DNA from: DATJPY01 sp035506135
GTDB taxonomy: Bacteria; Myxococcota_A; UBA9160; PR03
Assembly (NCBI GenBank): GCA_035506135.1
Contig: DATJPY010000112.1
Coordinates: forward strand, 1-64,000
DNA length: 64,000 bases
Direction of reading: 5' to 3'
The notes below the pieces were generated by a model that had not been told where the DNA came from, ran no database searches, and saw only the letters and a program-made list of their open reading frames with translations. Numbering within the stretch: the stretch's first letter is position 1; every line of letters starts with the position of its first letter. Of this stretch, positions 45,772 to 55,990 are shown in pieces. The translations under genes were made by a program, and so were the position numbers.

Positions 45772-47805
45772 ATGCTGCGCGCTCGGATGACACGCCGACC
45801 GAAGAAGGCTGTCGCGAAGAGGACTGCCGCGAAGCGGGCTGTGGCGCAGCAGACGGCCGCGCGGCTGCAGCGCTTCGGCGCGCTCGGGCTCGCGTGCGCG
45901 GCCGCCGCGGCGTTCGCCTGGCACTGCGCGACGTCGCCCGAGGTGACCTGGATCGAGCAGTCGGGCGACGCGGCCTGGATCACCGATCCGCGGCCCGTCG
46001 ACCTCATGGTGCAGCAGTTCGGCCGCGAGGAGGTTCCGGTCGCCACCTTCGCGCGCCGCTTCGAGCTCGACGCTCCGCCCGTCCGTGCGGAGCTGCGCGT
46101 GCGCGCCGCGCGCGCCTACCGCGTGCGGGTCAACGGGACGCTCGCCTGGGCCTCGCCCGATCCCGACCCGCGCTGGCGCGCCGAGCGCGCGCAGGACGTC
46201 GCGCCGCTGCTTCGGGCTGGCGACAACGAGGTCGCCATCGACGTGTGGAACCCGCGTGGGCCGCCGCTCCTCCAGGCCCGGCTCGTGCTGCCCGATCGCG
46301 TGATCCCGACCGGTGTCGACTGGACCGCCGCGGCCGAGAGTGGAGCGCCGGCGCCCGCGGTGCTGCCCGACGACACGCGCGCGCCTGCCAGCGCGGCCAC
46401 GGGGCCGAGGCCTGCGCGCGCGCTGGCCGAGCACGCCGGCCCGCTCGCCGGCCTCCTTGCACTGGCGCTGCTCGCCTGGGTCCTGCTCGGCGAGCGGATC
46501 GGGGCGCTCTCGGCGTGGCTGCCGCGGCTCGCGCTCCTGCTGGTGCACGGGATCTGGCTGGCGCTCTTCGCCTTCAAGTTCTCCCGCATCCCGCTCACCG
46601 CCGGCTTCGACGCGAGCAACCACCTGCACTACGTCGAGCTGCTGAGAAGCACCCACGCGCTTCCCCTGCCGAGCGACGGCTGGTCGACCTTCCATCCGCC
46701 GCTCTTCTACGCGCTGGTCGCCGTCCTGGCGGGGCTGGGGCCGGCCTGGGGCGCGATCGCCGCGAAGACCGTCTCGTTCGCCGCCGGGCTTGGACAGGTG
46801 TGGATCGCGCTCGGGCTCGCGCGCGTCCTCCTGCCGGATCGGCCCGGATCGGCGGCGCTGGCGGTGCTCTTCGCGGGCTTCCTCCCGCTCAACCTGTACA
46901 GCGCCGCCTACCTCTCCAACGAGCCGCTGCACGCGTTCTGGTTCGGGCTGGCGGCGCTGCTCACCGCGCGCGCGCTCGCGCGGTGCCGGGTCCGGACCGG
47001 CGACGCGCTGGCGATCGGGATCGTGCTCGGCCTCGCGCTGCTCACGAAGCTGACGGCCGTCGTTGCGGCGGGGGTCTCGGGTGGATGCATCCTTGCGCGC
47101 GCTGCGGTCGTCGAGCGCGCCCGACCCCCGCGTCTCGCCGCGCTGGCCGCGGCGCTCGCGCTGCCCCCGGCCGCGCTGGCCGGGTGGTTCTACGCGCGCA
47201 ACGTGCGCCTCTACGGAACGCCCTTCGTCGGCAACTGGAACCTCCCGGGCATGCGGTGGTGGTCGCAGCCGGGCTTCCACACCGCGGCCTACTACCTCGG
47301 CTTCGGCGAGTCGCTGCGCCTGCCGGTGCTCTCGGGCTTCCACTCCCTCGCCGACGCGCTCTACTCGAGCTTCTGGGGCGACGGCTGGATCGCAGGTCGC
47401 GCGTCGGCCGCGTGGCTGCCCGAGTTCTGGAGCTGGCCGTGGGTCGCGATCGGCTACTGGCTCGCGGTGCCCGTGACCCTCGTGCTCGCGGCGGGCGCGC
47501 TCCAGAGCCTGCGCCGCGCCTTCGCGCCCGAGGGACCGCTGCGCGCCGCCTGGTCGTTCGTCGTGGCCCTCGAGGTCGCGCTCGTCCTGGCGCTGGTCTG
47601 GCTCACCCTCGAGCTCCCGTACTTCGGCCAGGCGAAGGCGCCCTACCTGCTCGGTCTCGTCGCCCCGCTCGCTGCGACCTTCGCCCTGGGCGCCGAGACC
47701 TGCGATGCCTTGCTGCGTCGGGCGGGGGGACGCGCGGCGTCGATCCTCGGGCGCGCGCTGCTCACCACCGCGGGAGCGGTCTTCGTGCTCTCGTTCGCGG
47801 CCTGA
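45772..47805 (+). CDS. Polytopic GT39-like glycosyltransferase with N-terminal sugar-binding-like domain
   Basis: This 677-aa protein has a basic start, one membrane segment, a soluble region (about residues 60-190, with a galactose-binding-like beta pattern such as LRVRAARAYRVRVNGTLAW), and then many membrane helices with DASNHLHYVELLRSTHALPL, similar to the first loop of GT39 enzymes. The start at ATG 45772 has a GAGG Shine-Dalgarno; 45787 is an alternative. It probably transfers a sugar from a lipid carrier in the envelope. The acceptor is unknown. Confidence 0.6.
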   Translation: MLRARMTRRPKKAVAKRTAAKRAVAQQTAARLQRFGALGLACAAAAAFAWHCATSPEVTWIEQSGDAAWITDPRPVDLMVQQFGREEVPVATFARRFELDAPPVRAELRVRAARAYRVRVNGTLAWASPDPDPRWRAERAQDVAPLLRAGDNEVAIDVWNPRGPPLLQARLVLPDRVIPTGVDWTAAAESGAPAPAVLPDDTRAPASAATGPRPARALAEHAGPLAGLLALALLAWVLLGERIGALSAWLPRLALLLVHGIWLALFAFKFSRIPLTAGFDASNHLHYVELLRSTHALPLPSDGWSTFHPPLFYALVAVLAGLGPAWGAIAAKTVSFAAGLGQVWIALGLARVLLPDRPGSAALAVLFAGFLPLNLYSAAYLSNEPLHAFWFGLAALLTARALARCRVRTGDALAIGIVLGLALLTKLTAVVAAGVSGGCILARAAVVERARPPRLAALAAALALPPAALAGWFYARNVRLYGTPFVGNWNLPGMRWWSQPGFHTAAYYLGFGESLRLPVLSGFHSLADALYSSFWGDGWIAGRASAAWLPEFWSWPWVAIGYWLAVPVTLVLAAGALQSLRRAFAPEGPLRAAWSFVVALEVALVLALVWLTLELPYFGQAKAPYLLGLVAPLAATFALGAETCDALLRRAGGRAASILGRALLTTAGAVFVLSFAA

Positions 47806-47813
47806 GCGAGGCG

Positions 47814-48152
47814 ATGCCGCGGCGCGAACGGCGCGAGCCGCCCGGCGTTGGTGCGTCGCGCACGCGCCGCCAGCAGCTTCGAGGCCTCCTGCTGCGCGAG
47901 GAGTTCTCGTTCGACGCGCTGCGCGAGCTGCTCGGTCTCGGGGTGCGCGCGCTCGAGGAGGATCTGCGCCACGTCGAGCGGAGTGCGCGCGGTGCGGGCG
48001 AGCGGCTGCGCGTCTCCCCGCCTCGCTGTCTCGGCTGTGGCTTGGTGTTCCGGGAGCGGGCGGAGCGCCATCTCCACGCGCCGGGGCGCTGCCCGCGTTG
48101 CCGCAGCGAGCGGATCGCCGACCCCAGCTTTCGAATCGAGCGCGACGTCTGA
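47814..48152 (+). CDS. Small HTH protein fused to a zinc ribbon
   Basis: This 112-aa protein joins an N-terminal helix-turn-helix-like region (RQQLRGLLLREEFSFDALRE, then LLGLGVRALEEDLRHVER) to a zinc ribbon with Cys72, Cys75, Cys93 and Cys96 (CLGC and CPRC). This is the make-up of the COG3357-type predicted transcriptional regulators. It begins eight bases after the glycosyltransferase-like gene and lies before an FAD oxidoreductase. No target is evident. Confidence 0.7.
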   Translation: MPRRERREPPGVGASRTRRQQLRGLLLREEFSFDALRELLGLGVRALEEDLRHVERSARGAGERLRVSPPRCLGCGLVFRERAERHLHAPGRCPRCRSERIADPSFRIERDV

Positions 48153-48184
48153 GCTAGGCTTCGCCGGCACGGGAAGGGCAGGGC

Positions 48185-49669
48185 ATGGCGCGGGCGATCG
48201 TGGTGGGTGGTGGGGTCGGAGGGCTGGCGGCTGCGCTCGCGCTCTCGCAGCAGGGCCATCGCGTGCTCGTCCTCGAGGGGGACGCGACCCCGCTTCCGCC
48301 GAGCCCCGTCGAGGCCTTCGAGCGTTGGGACCGCCGCGGCGCGCCGCAGGTCTGGCACTCGCACGCCTTTCTGGCGCGCCTGCGCCAGCTCCTGGTGGCC
48401 CGCGCGCCGGAGGTGCTCGAGGCGCTCCACGCCCACGGCGCCTACGACCTGCGCTTCGCGGACTACCTGCCGCCCTCGATCGAGGACCGGCGCCCGGATC
48501 CGGGCGACGGCGATCTGACGCTCTTCGCGTGTCGACGCATCACGTTCGAGTGGGTGCTGCGGCGGCGCGTGCTCGAGGCGCGCGACGTCCACTGGGAGGG
48601 CGGCGTCGAGGTCCTCGGGCTCGTGGCCGAGCGGTCGGCGGACGGGCTCCCGCGCGTCGTCGGCGTTCGAGCGCGGGCCGGTGAGGTCGAGCGCACGTTC
48701 GACGCCGACCTCGTGATCGACGCGGGCGGCCGACGTTCGCGGCTGCCCCGCTGGCTCGCGGCGATCGGCGCGGCACCGGTCGAGGAGCAGGAGGAGCCGT
48801 GCGGGATCTTCTACTGCTCGCGGTTCTATCGGCTGCGTCCGGGCGCGTCGCCGCCCGCGCAGCAGGGCGTCGTGGGGGCGGACCTCGGATACATGAAGTT
48901 CGGGATCTTCCCCGGCGACTCCGGCCTGTTCTCGATCACCCTCGCGGCCGCCCTCGACGATCGGCCGATGCGCGCGATCCTGCGCGAGGCTCCCTTCGAG
49001 GCCGCCGCCCGCGCGCTCCCGGCCACGCGCGAGTGGATCCTCCCCGAGCGCTCGGAGCCGACCAGCGCCGTGCGCTCGATGGCGAAGCTGGTGAACCGCC
49101 GCCGGCGCTTCGTGCGCGATGGACGACCCCTCGCGCTCGGCGTCTACGCCATCGGCGACGCGGCGGTCTGCACCAACCCGCTGTACGGGCGAGGCTGCGC
49201 GCTCGCGTTCGTGCACGCCTTCGCGCTGGCCGACGTGCTCGCCGCCTCGCCCGGCGACCCGCTCGCCGCTGCGCTCGCCTTCGACGAGGCGACGCGGCGG
49301 GAGCTCGAGCCCTGGTACCGCGCGGCGCGCGACCAGGACCGCGAGGCGCGCGAGGTCGCAGCGGTCGAGATACGAGGAGAGACCCGCGACGAGCCCCCTG
49401 CGCAGCCGGGCGGCATCGTCGATCCCAAGGCCTTCCTCCGCTCGGTGTTCCGCGACGGGCTGGTGCCCGCGCTGCGCACGGACGTGATGGTCGTGCGCGC
49501 CTTCCTGCGGGTCTTCAACCTTCTCGCGGCACCCGACGCGATGCTTCGAGACCCCGACGTCGCGGGCCGCGTTCTCGCGGCGTGGCGAGAGCGCGATCGG
49601 CGCGCCCCCGAGGAGCTCCCGGGCCCCGAGCGCGGCGCCATGGTCGAGCTCCTCGCGCGGGTCGCGTGA
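48185..49669 (+). CDS. FAD-dependent oxidoreductase (PHBH-fold type)
   Basis: This 494-aa protein has an N-terminal FAD dinucleotide fold VVGGGVGGLAAALALSQQGH, the second motif DADLVIDAGGRRSRLPRWL and the FAD-ribityl GD motif ALGVYAIGDAAVCTNPLYGRG, as in flavin monooxygenases, halogenases and geranylgeranyl reductases. The substrate loop WHSHAFLARLRQLL resembles that of hydroxylases. About 90 residues after the GD motif form an added C-terminal domain. The substrate is unknown. ATG start after an AGGGCAGGGC run. Confidence 0.8.
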   Translation: MARAIVVGGGVGGLAAALALSQQGHRVLVLEGDATPLPPSPVEAFERWDRRGAPQVWHSHAFLARLRQLLVARAPEVLEALHAHGAYDLRFADYLPPSIEDRRPDPGDGDLTLFACRRITFEWVLRRRVLEARDVHWEGGVEVLGLVAERSADGLPRVVGVRARAGEVERTFDADLVIDAGGRRSRLPRWLAAIGAAPVEEQEEPCGIFYCSRFYRLRPGASPPAQQGVVGADLGYMKFGIFPGDSGLFSITLAAALDDRPMRAILREAPFEAAARALPATREWILPERSEPTSAVRSMAKLVNRRRRFVRDGRPLALGVYAIGDAAVCTNPLYGRGCALAFVHAFALADVLAASPGDPLAAALAFDEATRRELEPWYRAARDQDREAREVAAVEIRGETRDEPPAQPGGIVDPKAFLRSVFRDGLVPALRTDVMVVRAFLRVFNLLAAPDAMLRDPDVAGRVLAAWRERDRRAPEELPGPERGAMVELLARVA

Positions 49670-49764
49670 CGCGGCGGGCTGGCAGGCTCGCGCCCAGCCG
49701 ACTAGCTTGTCCGGCCGATCTGGTGCCCCCGAGGGAGCCCGCTCTCCTTCTGCGGCCCGCCTTT

Positions 49765-49779
49765 CCGGTCGCCGACCGG
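49765..49779 (+). other. Perfect hairpin upstream of hppA
   Basis: CCGGTC (49765-49770) and GACCGG (49774-49779) pair around GCC, 30 bases before the hppA start and followed by TCTTCTCG. It may be a weak terminator of the preceding gene or a leader structure. The rest of 49670-49809 has no gene. Confidence 0.35.
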
Positions 49780-49809
49780 TCTTCTCGAAGCGTTGGGGGA
49801 GAGCGCAGC

Positions 49810-51855
<2,046 letters not shown>

Positions 51856-53256
51856 TTGGCCCCGGGCGAGCGCGAGCGGAGCGGCGGCGACGCGCGGGCC
51901 CGAGGCGAGCTCGAGGCGGGCGGCGCCGAGAAGCATCCGCGCGATCGCCTGGCCCGCGACCTCCGGCTCTCCGACGCCACCGGCCTCGTCGTCGCCTCGG
52001 TGATCGGGTCGGGGATCTTCCTGACTCCCGGCGCGATCGCGGACCGGCTTCCGCATCCCGGCCTGATCCTCGGCGTCTGGGCGGTCGGCGGGCTGCTCTC
52101 GCTGGCCGGCGCGCTCGCCAACGCGGAGCTCGGGGCGATGTATCCGCACGCGGGCGGCGACTACGTCTACCTGCGTGAGGCCTTCCATCCGATCGCGGGC
52201 TTCCTGGTCGGGTGGCTGAGCTTCTTCGTGATCTATGCCGGCACCATCGCCACGTTGGCGGCAGGCTTTGCCTCCGCGCTCGGGGAGCTCGTTGGCTTCG
52301 GGCCGGGCACGGGGCTGGCCGTCGCGGTCGCGCTCGTGGTCGTCTGCTCGGCGCTCAACTACCTCGGCGTGCGCCGCGGGGCGAGCGCGAACAACCTCAA
52401 CACCGGCGTCAAGGTGGTCGCATTGCTCCTCTTCGCCGGCGCCGGCTTCGCGACCGGGCACGGGCGGCTCGAGAACCTCACCGCGCCCTCCGGATCGGCC
52501 GGAGCGCCCCTCTCGGCGTTCGGGCTGGCGCTCTCGCCGGTGCTCTTCAGCTACCTCGGCTGGAACGCCTCGATCTACGTGGCGAGCGAGATCCGCGATC
52601 CCGTGCGCAACGTGCCGCGCTCGCTCTTCCTCGGGCTCGGGCTGTGCGCCGCGATCTACCTGCTGATGAACGTCGTGTATCTCTACGCGCTCCCGGTCGG
52701 AGAGCTCCGCGGAGTGGCCAACGCCGGCGAGGCGAGCGCCCGCGTGCTGTTCGGAGCCGCGGCCGCGACGGGCGTCGCGCTGCTGGTGCTGTGGTCGATC
52801 CTCGGGACGCTCAACGCGACGATCCTCGTGGGCCCCCGCATCGCCTACGCGATGGCCCTCGACGGCCTCTTCTTTGCCGGCGCGGACCAGGCGCACGCGC
52901 GCTTCCGGACGCCGTCCGTGTCGATCGCGTTCCAGGCGGCCGCGTCGATCGCCATCCTGCTCCTGCTCCGCTCGTTCCCGAGCGCGCTCGACTACACGAC
53001 CTTCGCGATCGTGCTGGCCACGATGGCGGACGTCGCCGCGCTGTACGCGCTGCGCTGGCGCCAGCCGGCGCGCCCGCGCCCGTATCGCGCCTGGGGGTAT
53101 CCGGCGGTGCCGGCGCTGTACATCGTGGCCAACGCCGCGATCGCCGTGAACATGCTGTGGGGCAACCCCAGGGACTGCGGCATCGGGCTCGCCATCCTCG
53201 CGGCGGGGCTCCCCTTCTACGGCTGGTTCCGCCGCGCGGCCCGCGCGTCCGCGTGA
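51856..53256 (+). CDS. APC-family amino acid permease
   Basis: This 466-aa transporter has about 12 membrane segments. The helix 1 signature SDATGLVVASVIGSGIFLTPG with the GSGIF break is the APC-fold hallmark, and NAELGAMYPHAGGDYVYLRE and GWNASIYVASEIRDPVRNVP follow. LAT and YfnA-like members carry neutral amino acids by sodium-independent exchange or proton symport. The start TTG abuts the hppA stop, with a basic 35-residue N-terminus. The substrate is not readable. Confidence 0.85.
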   Translation: MAPGERERSGGDARARGELEAGGAEKHPRDRLARDLRLSDATGLVVASVIGSGIFLTPGAIADRLPHPGLILGVWAVGGLLSLAGALANAELGAMYPHAGGDYVYLREAFHPIAGFLVGWLSFFVIYAGTIATLAAGFASALGELVGFGPGTGLAVAVALVVVCSALNYLGVRRGASANNLNTGVKVVALLLFAGAGFATGHGRLENLTAPSGSAGAPLSAFGLALSPVLFSYLGWNASIYVASEIRDPVRNVPRSLFLGLGLCAAIYLLMNVVYLYALPVGELRGVANAGEASARVLFGAAAATGVALLVLWSILGTLNATILVGPRIAYAMALDGLFFAGADQAHARFRTPSVSIAFQAAASIAILLLLRSFPSALDYTTFAIVLATMADVAALYALRWRQPARPRPYRAWGYPAVPALYIVANAAIAVNMLWGNPRDCGIGLAILAAGLPFYGWFRRAARASA

Positions 53257-53336
53257 CGCCGGCGCCATCGCACCCGCCATCCAGATCGATCGGGTCGACG
53301 TAGCGTCTCGCGCAGCCAGGCGAGGAGGGCGGCGCG

Positions 53337-53924
53337 ATGCGGCGGGCTCGAGGCGGTGCAGCGCTCGTGGCGGGGATCGTCCTCTGCGCTGCGTCGCCTG
53401 CGCGCGCGAACTTCCACCTGTGGCAGGTCGAGGAGATCTTCTCGAACGCCGACGGAAGCATCCAGTACGTCGAGTTCTTCACCTCCTCCGACAGCCAGAA
53501 CCTGCTCATGGACCACGTGATCCGGTCGGTGCAGACCTCGACCCAGCTCGACAGCTTCACGCTCGGCAGCGACCTCGGCATGACGACCCTCGACCACTTC
53601 TTCCTGGTGGCCACGCCCGGCTTCAAGGCCGTGTCGGGCATCGACCCGGACTACACGTTCAGCCAGGGCCAGACCTTCATCCATCTCGGCGCGACCAATC
53701 GCATCGCCTTCACGGCGGCCTTCCTCTTCGACCCCTCGATGCTGCCGACCGACGGCGTGCACGCGCTGCGCTTCATGGCCGCCGCCGCGCCGGCCGTCGT
53801 GACGGCCGAGCCGACCAACCTCGCCGGAGACCAGGGCCAGCTCGTCCCGGAGCCCGACGCCGCGCTCGGCGCCGCAGCGGCGCTCGGCACGCTGGTGCGC
53901 ATCGGCCGGAGGCGTCGGGCCTAG
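53337..53924 (+). CDS. Secreted protein with LTD-like domain and PEP-CTERM-like tail
   Basis: This 195-aa protein has a signal peptide (LVAGIVLCAASPARA, cleaved after about residue 24), then a beta-rich region FHLWQVEEIFSNADGSIQYV reminiscent of a lamin-tail-type fold, and a C-terminus of 26 residues: VPEP at about 170, a hydrophobic stretch and a final RRRR. That arrangement is a PEP-CTERM exosortase-sorting signal. A GGAGGGCGGCG Shine-Dalgarno precedes the ATG. It ends four bases into the convergent hydrolase gene. No exosortase gene is in the window. Confidence 0.75.
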   Translation: MRRARGGAALVAGIVLCAASPARANFHLWQVEEIFSNADGSIQYVEFFTSSDSQNLLMDHVIRSVQTSTQLDSFTLGSDLGMTTLDHFFLVATPGFKAVSGIDPDYTFSQGQTFIHLGATNRIAFTAAFLFDPSMLPTDGVHALRFMAAAAPAVVTAEPTNLAGDQGQLVPEPDAALGAAAALGTLVRIGRRRRA

Positions 53925-54682
53925 GCGATCTCGGCGGGTGCCTGCGGGACCGCGGTCCAGGCCTCGGGATCGTGTCCGAAGACGATGCGCGCGCCGGCGC
54001 CGGCGAGGGCGCGCAGGCGGGCGAGCGACGCGCGCTGCTCGTCGGGGTCGTGCGCGACCGGAGGCAGGACGCCGTCCTCGAAGGTCCGGCGCAGGTAGCA
54101 GGCGTCGGCCGCCAGCACGACGTCGCCCGACGCGAGGCGGACGCGCAGCGACTGGTGTCCCGGCGTGTGGCCGAAGCTCGGCAGGCAGACGGCGGAGCCG
54201 TCGCCGAAGAGGTCGTGCTCGCCGTCGACGAGGAGCCGGTCGTGGCCGAGGTCGTAGTCGCGCGGGTCGTAGGAGAGGCGCGCGCGCCGCTCGGGATCGC
54301 GGCCCGCCTCCCACTCGCGGCGCTGCACCACCCAGCGGGCATTCGGGAGCTGTGCATTCCCGCCGACGTGGTCGAAGTGCAGGTGCGAGCTCACCAGCCA
54401 GCGGACCTCGAGCGGGTCGATGCCGAGCGCCGCGAGGCGGGCGCCGATCTCCTCGCCCGGCGCGAAGTGGACGCGGAAGAGGGGCGCGAGCGCGCCGAGT
54501 CGGCCCTCGGCGTCCCGCTGGGTCTCGACGTGGAGGCCGCTGTCGAAGACCGCGGCGCCGCGCGGGTGGAGGAGCAGGAAGCTCGGCACCGGGACGCGCA
54601 GCCGCCCGCGCTCGCCGGCGCGGAGCATCCCGAGGCTCATCTCGATCCAGCCGCAGGTCATCGCGAGCAGGCGGAGCGACAT
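53921..54682 (-). CDS. Metallo-beta-lactamase-fold hydrolase, AHL-lactonase-like
   Basis: This 253-aa protein has the binuclear zinc motif HLHFDH (His100, His102, Asp104, His105), a later His in FGHTPGHQS, Asp in VVLAADACYL and His in IVFGHDPEAW, as in N-acyl-homoserine lactonases and related lactonases. The N-terminus MSLRLLAMTCGWIEM lacks a signal peptide. The start at ATG 54682 was chosen by family fit. Whether it cleaves quorum signals or another lactone is open. Confidence 0.8.
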   Translation of the reverse strand: MSLRLLAMTCGWIEMSLGMLRAGERGRLRVPVPSFLLLHPRGAAVFDSGLHVETQRDAEGRLGALAPLFRVHFAPGEEIGARLAALGIDPLEVRWLVSSHLHFDHVGGNAQLPNARWVVQRREWEAGRDPERRARLSYDPRDYDLGHDRLLVDGEHDLFGDGSAVCLPSFGHTPGHQSLRVRLASGDVVLAADACYLRRTFEDGVLPPVAHDPDEQRASLARLRALAGAGARIVFGHDPEAWTAVPQAPAEIA

Positions 54683-54787
54683 GCGTGCAGCGTAGCGGGC
54701 GGCCGCGGCTCGGCTCCGGCTTGCCCGGTGGCGATTTGTCCAATACCGTTCGGGGTTTAGAGCATTCCCCTTGGGATCCACCCGACC

Positions 54788-55990
54788 ATGAGCGCGATCC
54801 GGCACGACTTCCACAAGCTGAACCGGCTGCCGCCCTACGTATTCGCGGAGGTGATCTCGCTCCTCGCGGCGGCGCGCAAGGCGGGCGAGGACGTGATCGA
54901 CCTCGGGATGGGCAATCCCGACCTCGCGACGCCGCCGCACGTCATCGAGAAGATCTGCGAGGCCGCTCACAACCCCCGCAACCACCGCTACTCGGCCTCG
55001 CGCGGGCTTCCGAACCTGCGCGCCGCGATCACCGAGTGGTATGCGCGACATCACGGCGTCGAGCTCGATCCGGAGCGCGAGGCCATCGCCGTGATCGGCG
55101 CGAAGGAGGGCTTCTCGCACTTCGTGCTGATGACGGTGGGCCCGGGCGACGTGGTTCTGTGTCCCGACCCCGCGTATCCGATCCACCAGTACGCGGTGAT
55201 CATCGCCGGGGGCGATCTTCGCACGGTCCCGCTGACGCCGGATTCGGACTTCATCGTGAACCTGGAGACGGCGATGCGGCGCACCTGGCCGAAGCCGAAG
55301 CTCCTGGTGCTCTCGTTTCCCGCCAATCCGACCACGCAGGTGGTCGACCGGGCCTTCTTCGAGCGGATCGTTGCCTTCGCGCGCGAGAACGACCTCATGG
55401 TCGTGCACGACTTCGCGTACGCCGAGATCTGCTTCGACGGCTACCGGCCGCCCTCGATCCTCGAGGTGCCGGGCGCGCGCGACGTGGCGATCGAGTTCGG
55501 CTCGCTCTCCAAGAGCCACTCGATGGCCGGCTGGCGGGTCGGCTTCGCGGCCGGCAACCCCGACATGATCCACGCGCTCGGCCGCATCAAGAGCTACCTC
55601 GACTACGGCATGCCGCAGCCGATCCAGATCGGCGCCATCGTCGCGCTGCGCGGGCCCCAGGACTGCGTCGCCGAGGCCGTCGCCACCTACAAGGAGCGCC
55701 GCGACGCGCTGATCGACGGGCTCGGCGCGCCCGGCGAAGGCGCCTGGAAGATCGAGAAGCCGCTGGCGACGATGTTCGTGTGGGCGCAGATCCCGGAGCC
55801 GCTGCGCTCGCTGGGCTCGCTCGAGTTCTCGAAGCGGCTGCTCCAGGACGCCAAGGTCGCGGTCTCTCCCGGCATCGGCTTCGGCGAGATGGGCGAGGGC
55901 TTCGTGCGCTTCGCCCTGGTCGAGAACCGCCACCGGATCCGACAGGCCGTGCGCGGCATCCGCCGCTTCCTGCGAGAGCACGGCGGATGA
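54788..55990 (+). CDS. AlaC-like PLP-dependent aminotransferase
   Basis: This 400-aa fold type I aminotransferase resembles AlaC alanine transaminase and LL-diaminopimelate aminotransferase. DLGMGNPDLATPPHV, the VHDFAYAEICFDGY stretch that binds PLP, and the PLP-Lys motif SLSKSHSMAGWRVGF are present; the C-terminal Arg is in EGFVRFALVENR. Lineages with this gene directly before hom use it in aspartate-family or alanine metabolism. Its stop overlaps the hom ATG by four bases. Confidence 0.88.
   Translation: MSAIRHDFHKLNRLPPYVFAEVISLLAAARKAGEDVIDLGMGNPDLATPPHVIEKICEAAHNPRNHRYSASRGLPNLRAAITEWYARHHGVELDPEREAIAVIGAKEGFSHFVLMTVGPGDVVLCPDPAYPIHQYAVIIAGGDLRTVPLTPDSDFIVNLETAMRRTWPKPKLLVLSFPANPTTQVVDRAFFERIVAFARENDLMVVHDFAYAEICFDGYRPPSILEVPGARDVAIEFGSLSKSHSMAGWRVGFAAGNPDMIHALGRIKSYLDYGMPQPIQIGAIVALRGPQDCVAEAVATYKERRDALIDGLGAPGEGAWKIEKPLATMFVWAQIPEPLRSLGSLEFSKRLLQDAKVAVSPGIGFGEMGEGFVRFALVENRHRIRQAVRGIRRFLREHGG

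Noticed and set aside
45751..45776. Overlapping divergent -10 boxes TATACT and TATGCT
   Set aside because: No acceptable -35 at 16-18 bases for either; kept only as a weak comment.
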